This document shows, in pieces, positions 26,559-35,944 of a DNA stretch of 64,000 nt. Made by a program: the position numbers and the translations under genes. Under the pieces are notes generated by a model. The model ran no database searches. It was given only the letters and a program-made list of their open reading frames with translations, and was not told the origin of the DNA. The stretch is from contig NZ_LYBV02000007.1 of assembly GCF_001660705.2 (NCBI RefSeq), forward strand, positions 372,001 to 436,000. Reading direction: 5' to 3'. This stretch comes from Saccharicrinis aurantiacus. GTDB taxonomy: Bacteria; Bacteroidota; Bacteroidia; Bacteroidales; Marinilabiliaceae. Each line of letters begins with the position of its first letter. Position 1 is the first letter of the stretch.

Positions 26559-29500
26559 ATGCGATATCATCTATTTCTTTTAGGGGTGTTTTTATTCCTA
26601 TCTCAATTCCTAAATGCCCAATACTATAGCTCTAAAAATCTTACAACACGAACCGGTTTATCGCAAAATGATATAACCTGTATCTTGCAAGATTCCTATG
26701 GCTTTATGTGGTTTGGCACTTACGATGGATTAAATAGATATGATGGACTAGATTTTAAAAAATACAATAAAGAAATCAATGGCTTATCCAGTGGTTTAAT
26801 CACAGCAATAGATGAAGACAAACAGGGTAATTTATGGGTGGCCACTATGAATTCAGGTATCAATAGGTTAAATATAAAAACAGGCGCTATTGAAGAGTAC
26901 CTCTCAGCTGATGATTCGCATAATAAATTAATAAGTAATAATATTCGTGATTTAATATGTGATGATAATGGAACCATTTGGTATGTTACCGCAAAAGGTG
27001 TGGGTAATATAAAAATAGCATCAGGCAGGTCAGAAGTGAATAATGAAATATCGTACCCTTATAATGTTAACTTTACGGAGTCTCAATTTCAGAAAGATAA
27101 AGAAGGTGGCATTTTATTAATGGGAAGGTATAATTTGCTATATCTTGATGATGAGGAGTTTAAGTATAGGCTAAATGATAAGTATGGCACATTTAAGGGC
27201 GTAGCTCAGTATGCTGATCAAACGATAGTAGCAGGAACTCAAGTTTTGTATGGGATTAGTATTGAAAATGGTACTTGGAGAAATCTTTTTTTTGATAGGT
27301 TAAATACATATATAACAAGATTAGTTGTTGATGAAGCAGGTAGCATATGGATAGGAACTAAACGTGGATTGACTAAATATTCTTACAATAGCTCTGAAAA
27401 GCAATATGTTTTTGATGAAAATTTTGAAGAAGAGAAAACTAAATTAGGTTTAGCAGAAGTTGAAATTAAAGATTTATTTATTGATCAAACTGGTATTATC
27501 TATATAGGTACTTATGGAAAAGGAATCATAAAATTAAATCCTAGAGGAAAAAAATTCCGACATTATTTAGCCTCAGGGGAAGGAAGTTCAGGGAAAATTA
27601 GAGGAGTTTTTCAAGATTCACAAAGATCTATATATATAGGCGATCATAATGGGGCAATATATGAGTATAATAAAAAAGCATGGTTAAGTCGAAGTGGAGA
27701 GCCGACCAAAACAATTCAAACTAATACAGGTATATCATGTTTTGCAGAAGTATTTTCAAAAGATAAAAAGAAACGATCTATTATTGCTGGCGGCGAGTAT
27801 AATAATTCATTAGTAAATGTAGCTGGTGAGAAATTGAGTTTTCCTGACGTCAGAACCAATGTTTTTTCGATTATTCAAGATGAATATGGCTTAGTTTGGG
27901 TTGCATCTATTCAATCGGGCATTTATAGGTTCGACCCATATGATAAATCCAGTCTTCAAAGAATTAGAGCTGGACTTACAGAATTTGAACTTTCATCTAA
28001 CGTAATTCGAAGTTTTTGTTTTGATGATAAAGGTAATTTATGGATAGGATCAGAAAAAGGTATTAATATCATTAAAAATGAAGAACTCCAAAAAAAGAAC
28101 CCTAAAATTATAAAAATTAGGGAGGACCTTAACAAAGAAAACGCACTTAGTTATGATTATGTTATTCCAATAATACAAACAAAAAATAAGGATATTTGGA
28201 TAGGTACTATGGGTGAAGGACTCAATAAATTCATCGGATTTAAAGATGGAGAAGCCCAATTTGAAGTATTTAAAGAAGAAGATGGACTTATAAATAATGT
28301 GATAAGGGCCATAGTTGAAGATGGAGCTGGGAGCCTGTGGATATCAACTAACCAAGGAATCAGTAAATTTGATGTATCGAAAAAAACATTTGAGAATTAC
28401 GATGTTAATAACGGATTGCAAGATTATGAGTTTTGTGATTTATCAGCTTGCATGCTTAAAAGTGGCGAGCTAATTTTTGGAGGAGTTAATGGTATTAATG
28501 CCTTTTATCCTGAAGAGATTAAAAAAGATTGGAGTGCTGCAACACCTGTGTTTACTAAGTTGTCCGTACTCAATAAAGAAGTGAATGTTGGAGATACCTT
28601 GTTCGGAAAGGTAGTTCTATCCAAGGACATTAACTTGGTAGACGAAATCACTTTGCAAAATAGTTTTAATAGTTTCTCAGTTCAATTGGCTTCGTTGCAT
28701 TATGCTTTACCGGCGGGTAATAAATGCAAATATATGTTAGAGGGTTTTGATACAGAATGGGTTGAGGATTATTCTGGTGCTGTTGTAAAGTATACTAACT
28801 TAAAAGCTGGTAACTATACTCTAAAACTCAAAGCTTCTAATGGTGATGGTGTTTATAATGACCATATAAAGAAGCTCAAAATCAAGGTTGAGCCACCTTT
28901 ATTACTTACCAATGCTATGTTTGTAGTATATGGAATAATTTTCCTTTTGTTATTAATGTTTTTCCGTAAGTTTTCTATAATCAATATAAAACGTAAACAT
29001 GAACTCACCATTTCAGAACTTGAGAAAACGAAAAGGGAAGAGTTAACTCAAATGAAGTTTGAGTTTTTCACAAATATATCTCACGAGTTTAAAACGCCTT
29101 TAACTTTAATTTTAAACCCATTAGAGAGTCTGTTGGGCATGAAAGAAGTAACATCTAATAATAAGATGAATACCTATCTTCATGTTATGCAGCGTAATGC
29201 TAAATCGCTTATACGTTTGCTCGATCAGTTAATGGATTATAGAAAGGTTGAAACAGGGTCATTGAAATTAACTATTGGAGAAGGAAATATCCAAAAGTTT
29301 TTAAAACGCATTCATGAATCATTTTTACCAGTTGCGTTAAACAAAAAAATAAACTTTCAGTTTAATTCACACCTTGTTCAAGATGATGTTTGGTTCGATG
29401 ATGATAAACTAGAAAAGGTTATAAATAATATATTATCGAATGCATTCAAACACACTTCTAGTGGTGGGAAAATAGATTTAGAGTTAATTGACGACGGTGG

Positions 29501-30647
29501 CGAGTTTCTTACCATCCTGATCTCTGATGATGGAGAAGGCATTAAAACAGAAGAACAAGAGAAAATTTACCAACGTTTCTTTCAGGCGTCACAGCCAAGT
29601 GATATTAAGAAAAAGGGAAGTGGAATTGGCTTGGCTTATACAAGAAGTTTGGTTGAGTTAATGCAAGGAACAATTGAGTTTAAGAGTAAGGCTAATGAAG
29701 GTACTATTTTCTTTGTGAAAATACCGAAAAATAAAAACTCCTTTGTAAAGGATAGTTACGCTGTTAAAGAGGTAGTTTCTAATTTTGAGATTATAGAAAA
29801 CGATAAGCAATCTATTTTAGAGGATAATAAAACAATAGAAATTAAACCAGCAAGTAATAATGATAAGTTAGAAACATTGTTGATTGTTGAGGATAATGAA
29901 GAGTTGTGCGCATGGTTGGTAGATACTTTTGCTGATGATTATAACGTTTATAATGCGTATGATGGTGAAGCAGGTCTTGAACAATGTCAGCTGGTAAATC
30001 CTGATTTAATAATTACAGATGTTTCTATGCCTAAAATGAATGGTACAGAGATGACTAAATTGATTAAGGATAATCAGGAAACATCGCATATTCCAATCAT
30101 TATGCTTACGGCGTATACAACTGATGAACATCAATTAAGTGGTATTGAGCATGGGGCTGATTTGTATTTAAAAAAGCCATGTAATATTCATTTATTAAAG
30201 GCTCATGTGGCTTCTATCTTAAAAAGTCGTCATGATTTAAAATCAAAATTTAGAGAGAAAATTGTTGTTAATCCATCTGAATTGGCTCCATCAGGTAAGG
30301 ATGAAGCTTTTCTATCTACTTTGTTACAGGTTGTTGAGAAAAATATTTCTAATACAGATTTTACGGTAAATCAATTAGCTAAAGAATCCGGTTTTAATCA
30401 GGTAACAATAAATTCGAAGTTATTTGCGCTTACAGGGCAGAAGGCTCGTAGCTTTATTCGATCAATCCGCTTAAAGCGCGCTTGTCAATTGCTTGAACAA
30501 GGTGAATTATCAATTGCAGAGGTTACTTATGATGTAGGATTTAATGATTTAAGGTATTTTAGAGAGTGCTTTACAGCGGAGTTTGGAATACTACCTTCGA
30601 AATATGCAAAGAGTAAAAATGGTGCAGAAGGTCAATCGGAAGATTAG
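26559..30647 (+). CDS. Hybrid two-component system regulator (HTCS)
   Basis: 1362 aa, all of two-component signalling in one chain. A signal peptide (~1-20) leads to a periplasmic sensor of repeated beta-propeller blades (DSYGFMWFGTYDGLNRYDG, DEAGSIWIGTKRGLTKY, DDKGNLWIGSEKGINII), then a Y_Y_Y domain (~690-790, YMLEGFDTEWVEDYSGA) and one transmembrane helix (~790-812). Inside are HisKA with His842 (NISHEFKTPLTLILNPLES), HATPase (NNILSNAFKHT, GSGIGLAYTRSLVE), a receiver with Asp1154 (LIITDVSMPKMNG) and a C-terminal AraC-type helix-turn-helix (~1260-1350). HTCS proteins bind a specific oligosaccharide in the periplasm and activate the adjacent locus. This one lies between the SusCD cassettes and the enzyme genes, so both are probable targets. 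Confidence 0.95.
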   Translation: MRYHLFLLGVFLFLSQFLNAQYYSSKNLTTRTGLSQNDITCILQDSYGFMWFGTYDGLNRYDGLDFKKYNKEINGLSSGLITAIDEDKQGNLWVATMNSGINRLNIKTGAIEEYLSADDSHNKLISNNIRDLICDDNGTIWYVTAKGVGNIKIASGRSEVNNEISYPYNVNFTESQFQKDKEGGILLMGRYNLLYLDDEEFKYRLNDKYGTFKGVAQYADQTIVAGTQVLYGISIENGTWRNLFFDRLNTYITRLVVDEAGSIWIGTKRGLTKYSYNSSEKQYVFDENFEEEKTKLGLAEVEIKDLFIDQTGIIYIGTYGKGIIKLNPRGKKFRHYLASGEGSSGKIRGVFQDSQRSIYIGDHNGAIYEYNKKAWLSRSGEPTKTIQTNTGISCFAEVFSKDKKKRSIIAGGEYNNSLVNVAGEKLSFPDVRTNVFSIIQDEYGLVWVASIQSGIYRFDPYDKSSLQRIRAGLTEFELSSNVIRSFCFDDKGNLWIGSEKGINIIKNEELQKKNPKIIKIREDLNKENALSYDYVIPIIQTKNKDIWIGTMGEGLNKFIGFKDGEAQFEVFKEEDGLINNVIRAIVEDGAGSLWISTNQGISKFDVSKKTFENYDVNNGLQDYEFCDLSACMLKSGELIFGGVNGINAFYPEEIKKDWSAATPVFTKLSVLNKEVNVGDTLFGKVVLSKDINLVDEITLQNSFNSFSVQLASLHYALPAGNKCKYMLEGFDTEWVEDYSGAVVKYTNLKAGNYTLKLKASNGDGVYNDHIKKLKIKVEPPLLLTNAMFVVYGIIFLLLLMFFRKFSIINIKRKHELTISELEKTKREELTQMKFEFFTNISHEFKTPLTLILNPLESLLGMKEVTSNNKMNTYLHVMQRNAKSLIRLLDQLMDYRKVETGSLKLTIGEGNIQKFLKRIHESFLPVALNKKINFQFNSHLVQDDVWFDDDKLEKVINNILSNAFKHTSSGGKIDLELIDDGGEFLTILISDDGEGIKTEEQEKIYQRFFQASQPSDIKKKGSGIGLAYTRSLVELMQGTIEFKSKANEGTIFFVKIPKNKNSFVKDSYAVKEVVSNFEIIENDKQSILEDNKTIEIKPASNNDKLETLLIVEDNEELCAWLVDTFADDYNVYNAYDGEAGLEQCQLVNPDLIITDVSMPKMNGTEMTKLIKDNQETSHIPIIMLTAYTTDEHQLSGIEHGADLYLKKPCNIHLLKAHVASILKSRHDLKSKFREKIVVNPSELAPSGKDEAFLSTLLQVVEKNISNTDFTVNQLAKESGFNQVTINSKLFALTGQKARSFIRSIRLKRACQLLEQGELSIAEVTYDVGFNDLRYFRECFTAEFGILPSKYAKSKNGAEGQSED

Positions 30648-30693
30648 TATCTAAGAAGATAAATCGTTTAAACGATAATTGAACAATTAGTAT

Positions 30694-30732
30694 AACAACA
30701 AAGCCCTCCGATGCATGGAGGGCTTTGTTGTT
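30694..30732. terminator. Bidirectional terminator
   Basis: A long perfect stem: AACAACAAAGCCCTCC (30694-30709) with GGAGGGCTTTGTTGTT (30717-30732), loop GATGCAT. T-rich on both exits. It separates the regulator (+) from the sulfatase (-). Confidence 0.9.
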
Positions 30733-30785
30733 TATATAAGGTAGAGATATAACGTTAATAGCTGACTTCCCTTCTTATTGCAGTA

Positions 30786-32645
30786 TTAGAGTAACCCTAG
30801 ATAGGTAAATCTCCATTGAACCATTTTGTCCGATTTTACAGTTTCATTAACCTTATTAATATCAAGATTAAACTTGTAGTTAGTATAACCATCTTGTAAC
30901 ATTACAATGGAATTAGCAATAAGTAAAGCTTCATTGGCATCCTTCGATTGATAAAGAGCCTCTGTGATAACTTTAGTAGGGTTTGTTTTTTTGCATAAAC
31001 CTAAAAATTCAGCAGCTCTAACTCTATTGATTAGAACAGGATCAGCCTTGGTTATTTTTGAAGCTATTGCGTATAAATCTTTAGCCTCAGTTTTAAATTT
31101 GCAGCAAACATTTAGTGCCCAATAGCGCTCCCATGTATCCTTAGATTGTAGCTTCGCTTTTAAAGTGTTCTTTATCGCATCATAATCTTCATACATTAAA
31201 TTGGCAACGTCAAGATATTTTGCAATATCTTCTTTGTGATCTTGTCCAAATTTAACAGTATTATCAAAGGCATTATTTATTAAATAATACTCAGGATACA
31301 GGCTTAAATCAGGCATTCCTTTCATTTGCTTATTTAATAAACTACGAAGCTGTACCAATTTAGTTTTATAGTTCGGGTCATTGGCTAAGTTGATTGTTTC
31401 AAATGGATCATTATTTAAGTCGTACAAGGCTTCACAATCTTTAGTTTCAAAAAACTGTGACTGTACTTTGTTTAAATCCTTTTCCGCGTATAATTGCGCC
31501 CACTCTTGGTAACCCAATTGCTTATAGCGATAGTTATTCATTAAACCATCGTAATTAAATGGTTGAAAGTTTCTGATATATTTAAAATTACCTTTTCTGA
31601 TAGCTCTAACCATATCAAATTTTTCATCAAAACGATCAGCATAGCTGAAGCTATAATCTCTGTCGGATAATGATTCTTTGGTAATTTCCTTACCCAAAAA
31701 GGGTTTTCCGTCCATACCTTCAGGAGTTTTTATTCCTGCTAAACTTAAAACTGTAGGTCCAAAATCGATAAAGTTTACAAATTCATCAACATTGCCTCCT
31801 GTATTGGTATGAACAAGATGCTGATACTTTTCAGGAACATAAACAACTAAAGGTATATGCAAACCTGTTTCAAAAATATACCCTTTGCTTCCTGGTAATA
31901 CGCCACCATGATCGCCAAAGTAAAAAATAAAAGTATTTTCTAATAAGCCATCTTTTTCTAATTCGGCAACAACATCACCTACTTCGCTATCCATCTGCGT
32001 AATTTTGTCGCGGTACCAAGCGTTGGAGTATTTAAATAAATCAGTGTATGGATGATTGGGTTGTACAAAACAATCTTCAGGGTTGGTTTTTGTTTTAATC
32101 GTTTTGTATTGCTCCTCGGTAAAGTGCATTCTGCTCTCATGGGTTGTCATGATGTTGAACATATAAAAGAAAGGTTGTCCTTCCTTTCTATCGCGCCAAG
32201 TTGCTTTTTTAGAAGAATCGTCCCAAACGGAGTCAGATTTAATAATGTTGTAATCTTCCTTGTAGCAGTTTGCAGTATAGTAGCCCGCCTCCTTTAAATA
32301 GGCCGGAAACATTTCAACACCATCAGGCATAGGTACCGTTTTTATTTTTCTATGGTAGTGCGAAGCTACACGTGGACCATAGCAACCAGAAATTAAGGTT
32401 GATCGAGCGGCACTACAAACGGCAGCATTCGAAAAGGCATTATTAAAAGTAATACCGTGTTGTGCCAACTTTTCAATGTTTGGTGTTGTTATTCCATTTT
32501 TATCAAAGAGCTCCATGTAGTGTTTGGAGTTGTCTTCTGATGTAATCCATACAATATTAGGTTGTTCAGGAGTAGCATCTTTTGTGTTGCAAGAGCTTAA
32601 TTGTAATGCTATTGCAACTAGCATGAGAATTGATAATGTTTTCAT
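30786..32645 (-). CDS. Family S1 (formylglycine) sulfatase, lipoprotein
   Basis: 619 aa. Lipobox LQLSSC (Cys19) predicts a lipoprotein in the outer membrane or periplasm. The alkaline-phosphatase-like sulfatase fold begins at PNIVWITSEDNSKHYME. The maturation motif is C77-S-A-A-R81 (CxAxR form), followed by STLISGCYGPR. Later metal and sulfate-site segments include FYFGDHGGVLPGSKGY and TNTGGN. The C-terminal ~150 residues are helical repeats (WERYWALNVCCKFKT), as in some sulfatases of this class. It should remove ester sulfate from galactan oligosaccharides. The precise position attacked cannot be read from sequence. An anaerobic or FGE-type maturase gene is not in the window. Confidence 0.9.
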   Translation of the reverse strand: MKTLSILMLVAIALQLSSCNTKDATPEQPNIVWITSEDNSKHYMELFDKNGITTPNIEKLAQHGITFNNAFSNAAVCSAARSTLISGCYGPRVASHYHRKIKTVPMPDGVEMFPAYLKEAGYYTANCYKEDYNIIKSDSVWDDSSKKATWRDRKEGQPFFYMFNIMTTHESRMHFTEEQYKTIKTKTNPEDCFVQPNHPYTDLFKYSNAWYRDKITQMDSEVGDVVAELEKDGLLENTFIFYFGDHGGVLPGSKGYIFETGLHIPLVVYVPEKYQHLVHTNTGGNVDEFVNFIDFGPTVLSLAGIKTPEGMDGKPFLGKEITKESLSDRDYSFSYADRFDEKFDMVRAIRKGNFKYIRNFQPFNYDGLMNNYRYKQLGYQEWAQLYAEKDLNKVQSQFFETKDCEALYDLNNDPFETINLANDPNYKTKLVQLRSLLNKQMKGMPDLSLYPEYYLINNAFDNTVKFGQDHKEDIAKYLDVANLMYEDYDAIKNTLKAKLQSKDTWERYWALNVCCKFKTEAKDLYAIASKITKADPVLINRVRAAEFLGLCKKTNPTKVITEALYQSKDANEALLIANSIVMLQDGYTNYKFNLDINKVNETVKSDKMVQWRFTYLGLL

Positions 32646-32765
32646 GAAAGGTATTTTTCTTAATGTTTTAGCTTGTTTATATTGAGTGCAATATACTTAT
32701 TAACTAGTTTAATTTTAGGTTACTGATATTGTAAATTATCGGGGTGGAAAGTAAATAATAACCAG

Positions 32766-32796
32766 AAGCGACACTAGGAAGTACCTAGTGTCGCTT
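32766..32796 (-). terminator. Hairpin after the GH117 gene
   Basis: Perfect 13-bp arms AAGCGACACTAGG (32766-32778) and CCTAGTGTCGCTT (32784-32796) with a 5-nt loop. It sits 29 bp past the GH117 stop on the minus strand, before the sulfatase. No T-tract, so it may be a partial terminator or mRNA stabiliser between the two genes. A word CGGGGTGGA at 32740-32748, upstream of the sulfatase, resembles the TAGGGTGG motif of this locus. Confidence 0.65.
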
Positions 32797-32825
32797 AATT
32801 AATTTGTAATTAGATATAATGTAGA

Positions 32826-34094
32826 CTAATTAAAATTACTGATATCAATTAATTTTCTATTCTCTCTTTTAATTCTACTTTTTTGTTTGTTGCTCAATCC
32901 CTGACGATAATATACATCGGGTTTGTGAATTACTCTGTGTTGTTTCATTTCAGGATCGTTAATATCCTGGCTTAAGTCACAGTCGAAACGTACCAACATT
33001 GAATGAAAAGTATCCCAACCATTGATATTAATAAAATGAGCCATGCCCCATGTAATACCTCGTCCATCTTTAGTATCAACAAAAGCATCTGGCACAAAGG
33101 GAGCAGCAGCATATGGCATTAGTTCGCTTATGGCAGCAATTTCAAAGTTAATACCATCTTCAGCATACTGTATGGTATTGTGTTCTGGGCCATCTTTATA
33201 AACCAATGCTGCAATTCCTGATTTAAAAGGGAAAAGAGATGTTTCGTGGCCTGATGTAATTACAGGATTAAGAGGGTTTTTTTCAAATGGCCCCAATGGA
33301 TCATTAGCAGTAGCTAAACCTTGCATTCGTACTTTATGTGGTTTCTCGTCGAAATCAGACTTGTAGTATAAATAGATTTTTCCCTTGTAAACCAATGGGT
33401 ATGGATCATGAATAGAATATTGATCCCATTCGCCTTCGTTACCATTGGGGATAATTACTTTATTAACAGGAGTCCAAGGTCCATCGGGTGATTCTGACCA
33501 TGATGCTGTAACAGGACAGTCGTCTCCTCTAGTGCCACTAGCTTGCATAAAACCTTGGTAATATAAATAGTATTTTCCTTTCCAAAATAAGATATCTGGT
33601 GTAGATACAGATCTCCACCCAATATTTGGTTTAGGAGGTCTAGGTACTGCTACTCCTTGTTCCTCCCATGTTATGCCATCTTTACTTGTTGCATACCATA
33701 TCTCTGCCAAATCCCAATCTGATGATGGGATGGTATCGTTACAAACTTTAGCTCCCATTGGTGGAGTTGGAGTGTGGCGGTGTGTATAATACATATAGTA
33801 TTTGCCATTGGCAAATATGGTTTTTGAGGGGTCGCGTCTACTAATGGTACCATCGTTATTATTATAGTCGAATCCTTTTACTTTAGTGTATTTAAACTGA
33901 CTAAATAACTCGTTATTTTCTGGGCGTGGCGAAGCATAGTTGTCGTAAATTCGTTCCATTGCACTGCTCATTTCCCTGTTGGGTTTTTTCTCTGGTACGT
34001 GAAATGGAAATGCACCTTCATCTTGTGGCGACTTGTTATTATTACAGCTGAAAAGTGTAATGGATAATACTATTAAAAGAATGTTTATTTTCAT
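32826..34094 (-). CDS. GH117 alpha-1,3-(3,6-anhydro-L-galactosidase), lipoprotein
   Basis: 422 aa with a lipobox (LFSC, Cys17). The five-bladed beta-propeller sequence matches family GH117: RRDPSKTIFANGKYYMYYT with the likely catalytic base Asp88, then SSDWDLAEIWYATSKDGI and EEQGVAVPRPPKP. Further on come SIHDPYPLVYKGKIYLYYKS with a propeller Asp, NPVITSGHETSLFP with His283 at the place of the family's catalytic His, and GPEHNTIQYAEDGINFE. GH117 enzymes release 3,6-anhydro-L-galactose from the non-reducing end of neoagaro-oligosaccharides. The genes divergent from it encode the pathway that consumes that sugar, which supports the call. Activity on other anhydro- or sulfated ends remains possible. 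Confidence 0.9.
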   Translation of the reverse strand: MKINILLIVLSITLFSCNNNKSPQDEGAFPFHVPEKKPNREMSSAMERIYDNYASPRPENNELFSQFKYTKVKGFDYNNNDGTISRRDPSKTIFANGKYYMYYTHRHTPTPPMGAKVCNDTIPSSDWDLAEIWYATSKDGITWEEQGVAVPRPPKPNIGWRSVSTPDILFWKGKYYLYYQGFMQASGTRGDDCPVTASWSESPDGPWTPVNKVIIPNGNEGEWDQYSIHDPYPLVYKGKIYLYYKSDFDEKPHKVRMQGLATANDPLGPFEKNPLNPVITSGHETSLFPFKSGIAALVYKDGPEHNTIQYAEDGINFEIAAISELMPYAAAPFVPDAFVDTKDGRGITWGMAHFININGWDTFHSMLVRFDCDLSQDINDPEMKQHRVIHKPDVYYRQGLSNKQKSRIKRENRKLIDISNFN

Positions 34095-34712
34095 ATCTAT
34101 TATTTTATAAAATCAAGTATTAAGAAATGTAAATTGAGTATCATTCAAGTGAATTTGTTTTTCATAAATGTATCCTGAAACTTTCATTTGAGTGATGTGT
34201 CCTTTCTATTTTTAGGGTGGACGTTTTATAAAAAAAATGCCAGAATATTAGAGAAACTACCAATTAGTAATAAATGCACTTTTTACTAGACAATATTTGA
34301 ATTATTGAGTCTCCTAGTACAATATCCATTTACCCTCATAACATTGATGTTATAAACACTTTGGGCGTATTCACTACTTTTATAAGCATAGGTTTTGTTT
34401 GATAATATGTACAGGTGGCATAAGTTACCTACTAATTGTCTTGTAGTACCTAAGTGTTTTTTACCCCCTTAGATGTATCTTTTTTACCCCTATTAGGGCA
34501 AGTACTAATGTTTAATTTTGAAAAACATTAAGTATGCTTATTGAATTTTGCATCTGTAAACGTATGTACGAATGAATGAAATATTTGTACGGACAGTACC
34601 TGTACCTACAAATACATTTATTATTATCTCAAAAGTGTACTTGAATAAATTAGTAATCAATAATGGAGTTTAGTGTTGGTTTTTTATCAGCACTGAATGT
34701 TATATAATCAAT
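34095..34712. promoter_or_regulatory. Divergent control region between GH117 and anhydrogalactose genes
   Basis: This 618-bp gap has no gene. Towards the minus strand, AGGATACATTTA (reverse of 34165-34176) resembles the AGGATAnnTTT block before both SusC genes, with TAGGGTGGA at 34213-34221 upstream of it. Towards the plus strand, TAATTTTG (34513-34520) fits a -7 box 192 bp before ATG 34713, preceded by TTACCCCCTTAG (34461-34472) and ACCCCTATTAGGG (34486-34498). These shared words make the region a likely target of the same hybrid regulator. Confidence 0.5.
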
Positions 34713-35726
34713 ATGAAAGCAACCTTATACGAAGGAAATAAATCCTTCTCAGTAGTCGAAAAAGAAATTGAAGCACCTGCAGCAGGTGAAGTAAGAATTA
34801 AAGTAGCCTATTGTGGTGTTTGTGGTACTGATGTGCACATTTACCATGGTATGATGGATCAGCGTGTGGATATTCCACAAATTATTGGGCACGAAATGTC
34901 GGGTACGGTTGATGCCATTGGCGAAGGTGTTACTGGTTATAAAGTTGGAGAAAAGATTACGGTTCGTCCTTTGGATAACCGTGGAGAAACAGCTTCTGAT
35001 AAAGGGCACGGACATATTGCCAAAGCTTTAAAGTTTATTGGTATCGATAGTCCTGGTGCCATGCAGCAATATTGGAATGTTCCGGCTTTTACTTTACACA
35101 AATTAAAAGAAGAGACTGATCTTAAATTAGCCGCTTTAATTGAGCCTCTTTCTGTTGCTTGTCACGATGTGCGCAGAGGTCGTTTACAAAAAGGCGAAAC
35201 TGCTGTAGTTCTTGGTGGTGGTCCAATCGGATTATTAGTTGCCATGGTTGCAAAAAGCAAAGGTGCTAATGTTGTTATTTCTGAGGTGAATGAAATTCGC
35301 ATTAAAATGGCCGAAGAAATGGGTTTTGAAGTAGTGAATCCTGTTAAAACAGATTTAGTAGAATACGTTGAAAAGAAAACAAATGGCGGTTTAGCCGATG
35401 TTGTTTTTGAAGTGGCTGGTGTTCAACCTTCACTAGATGTAATGACTGAAGTGGCTGGTATCAGAGGACGTATTGTTATGGTTGCCATTCATGGCGAGAA
35501 GAAACCAATCGATTTATTCAAATTCTTCTGGAAAGAGCTTGAATTAGTTGGTGCACGTGTTTACGAAAAAGAAGATTACGAAGAGTCAATCGAGTTAATT
35601 ACTAAAAACGAATATCCTTTCGAAAGTATTATTACGGATACAAAACCATTGGATCAAATTCAGCAGTTATTCGAAGATATTGACGCTACGCCAACAGGAA
35701 TGAAGTTCCTAGTAGATTGTCAATAA
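34713..35726 (+). CDS. Zinc-type MDR dehydrogenase, probable 2-keto-3-deoxy-L-galactonate 5-dehydrogenase
   Basis: 337 aa medium-chain dehydrogenase. Catalytic zinc ligands Cys37 (CGVCGTDVHIYHG) and His60-Glu61 (IIGHEMSGTVDAIGEG) are present, and the NAD(P) fold has VVLGGGPIGLLVAMVAKSKG. The loop that in sorbitol- and threonine-dehydrogenase-like proteins carries four structural-zinc Cys is replaced by VRPLDNRGETASDKGHGH, with no Cys. In the known route from 3,6-anhydro-L-galactose, an enzyme of this type oxidises C5 of 2-keto-3-deoxy-L-galactonate, and a KduD-like enzyme then reduces the diketo product; the next gene is that KduD-like enzyme. Assignment to this step is inference from context. 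Another polyol or aldonate substrate is possible. Confidence 0.75.
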   Translation: MKATLYEGNKSFSVVEKEIEAPAAGEVRIKVAYCGVCGTDVHIYHGMMDQRVDIPQIIGHEMSGTVDAIGEGVTGYKVGEKITVRPLDNRGETASDKGHGHIAKALKFIGIDSPGAMQQYWNVPAFTLHKLKEETDLKLAALIEPLSVACHDVRRGRLQKGETAVVLGGGPIGLLVAMVAKSKGANVVISEVNEIRIKMAEEMGFEVVNPVKTDLVEYVEKKTNGGLADVVFEVAGVQPSLDVMTEVAGIRGRIVMVAIHGEKKPIDLFKFFWKELELVGARVYEKEDYEESIELITKNEYPFESIITDTKPLDQIQQLFEDIDATPTGMKFLVDCQ

Positions 35727-35773
35727 TCAGTTAGTAGTTTTTAGCTATTAGTTAGTAGTGATTTACAAACGAT

Positions 35774-35863
35774 ATTGCGTCATCGCGATACAAGAAGCGA
35801 TCTCAAGGGAAGATGTTTTTACAAGGCGCCTTGAGATTCCTTCGTTCCTCGGAATGACGTAAT
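35774..35863. repeat. Interspersed palindromic repeat, copy 2
   Basis: Begins ATTGCGTCATCGCGATAC, contains AAGCGATCTCAAGG, then GGCGCCTTGAGATTCCTTCG and CCTCGGAATGACGTAAT. Ends are complementary (CGTCAT/ATGACG; GATCTCAAGG/CCTTGAGAT), so it can fold into one long hairpin. It shares its main words with 2357-2460. It sits between the zinc dehydrogenase and the SDR. Confidence 0.75.
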
Positions 35864-35902
35864 AACAATTAACAACAAATATTAATCAAGAATGTAAGGC
35901 AT

Positions 35903-35932
35903 CTTAATACTTGTGTCTTGATACTTGATACT
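35903..35932. repeat. CTTGATACT repeat unit before the SDR gene
   Basis: CTTAATACTTG, then TGTCTTGATACTTGATACT, ending 12 bp before the start codon at 35945. Related units precede the next two genes (36723-36797 and 38444-38502) at the same close distance. Confidence 0.7.
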
Positions 35933-35944
35933 AAAAAATAAACA

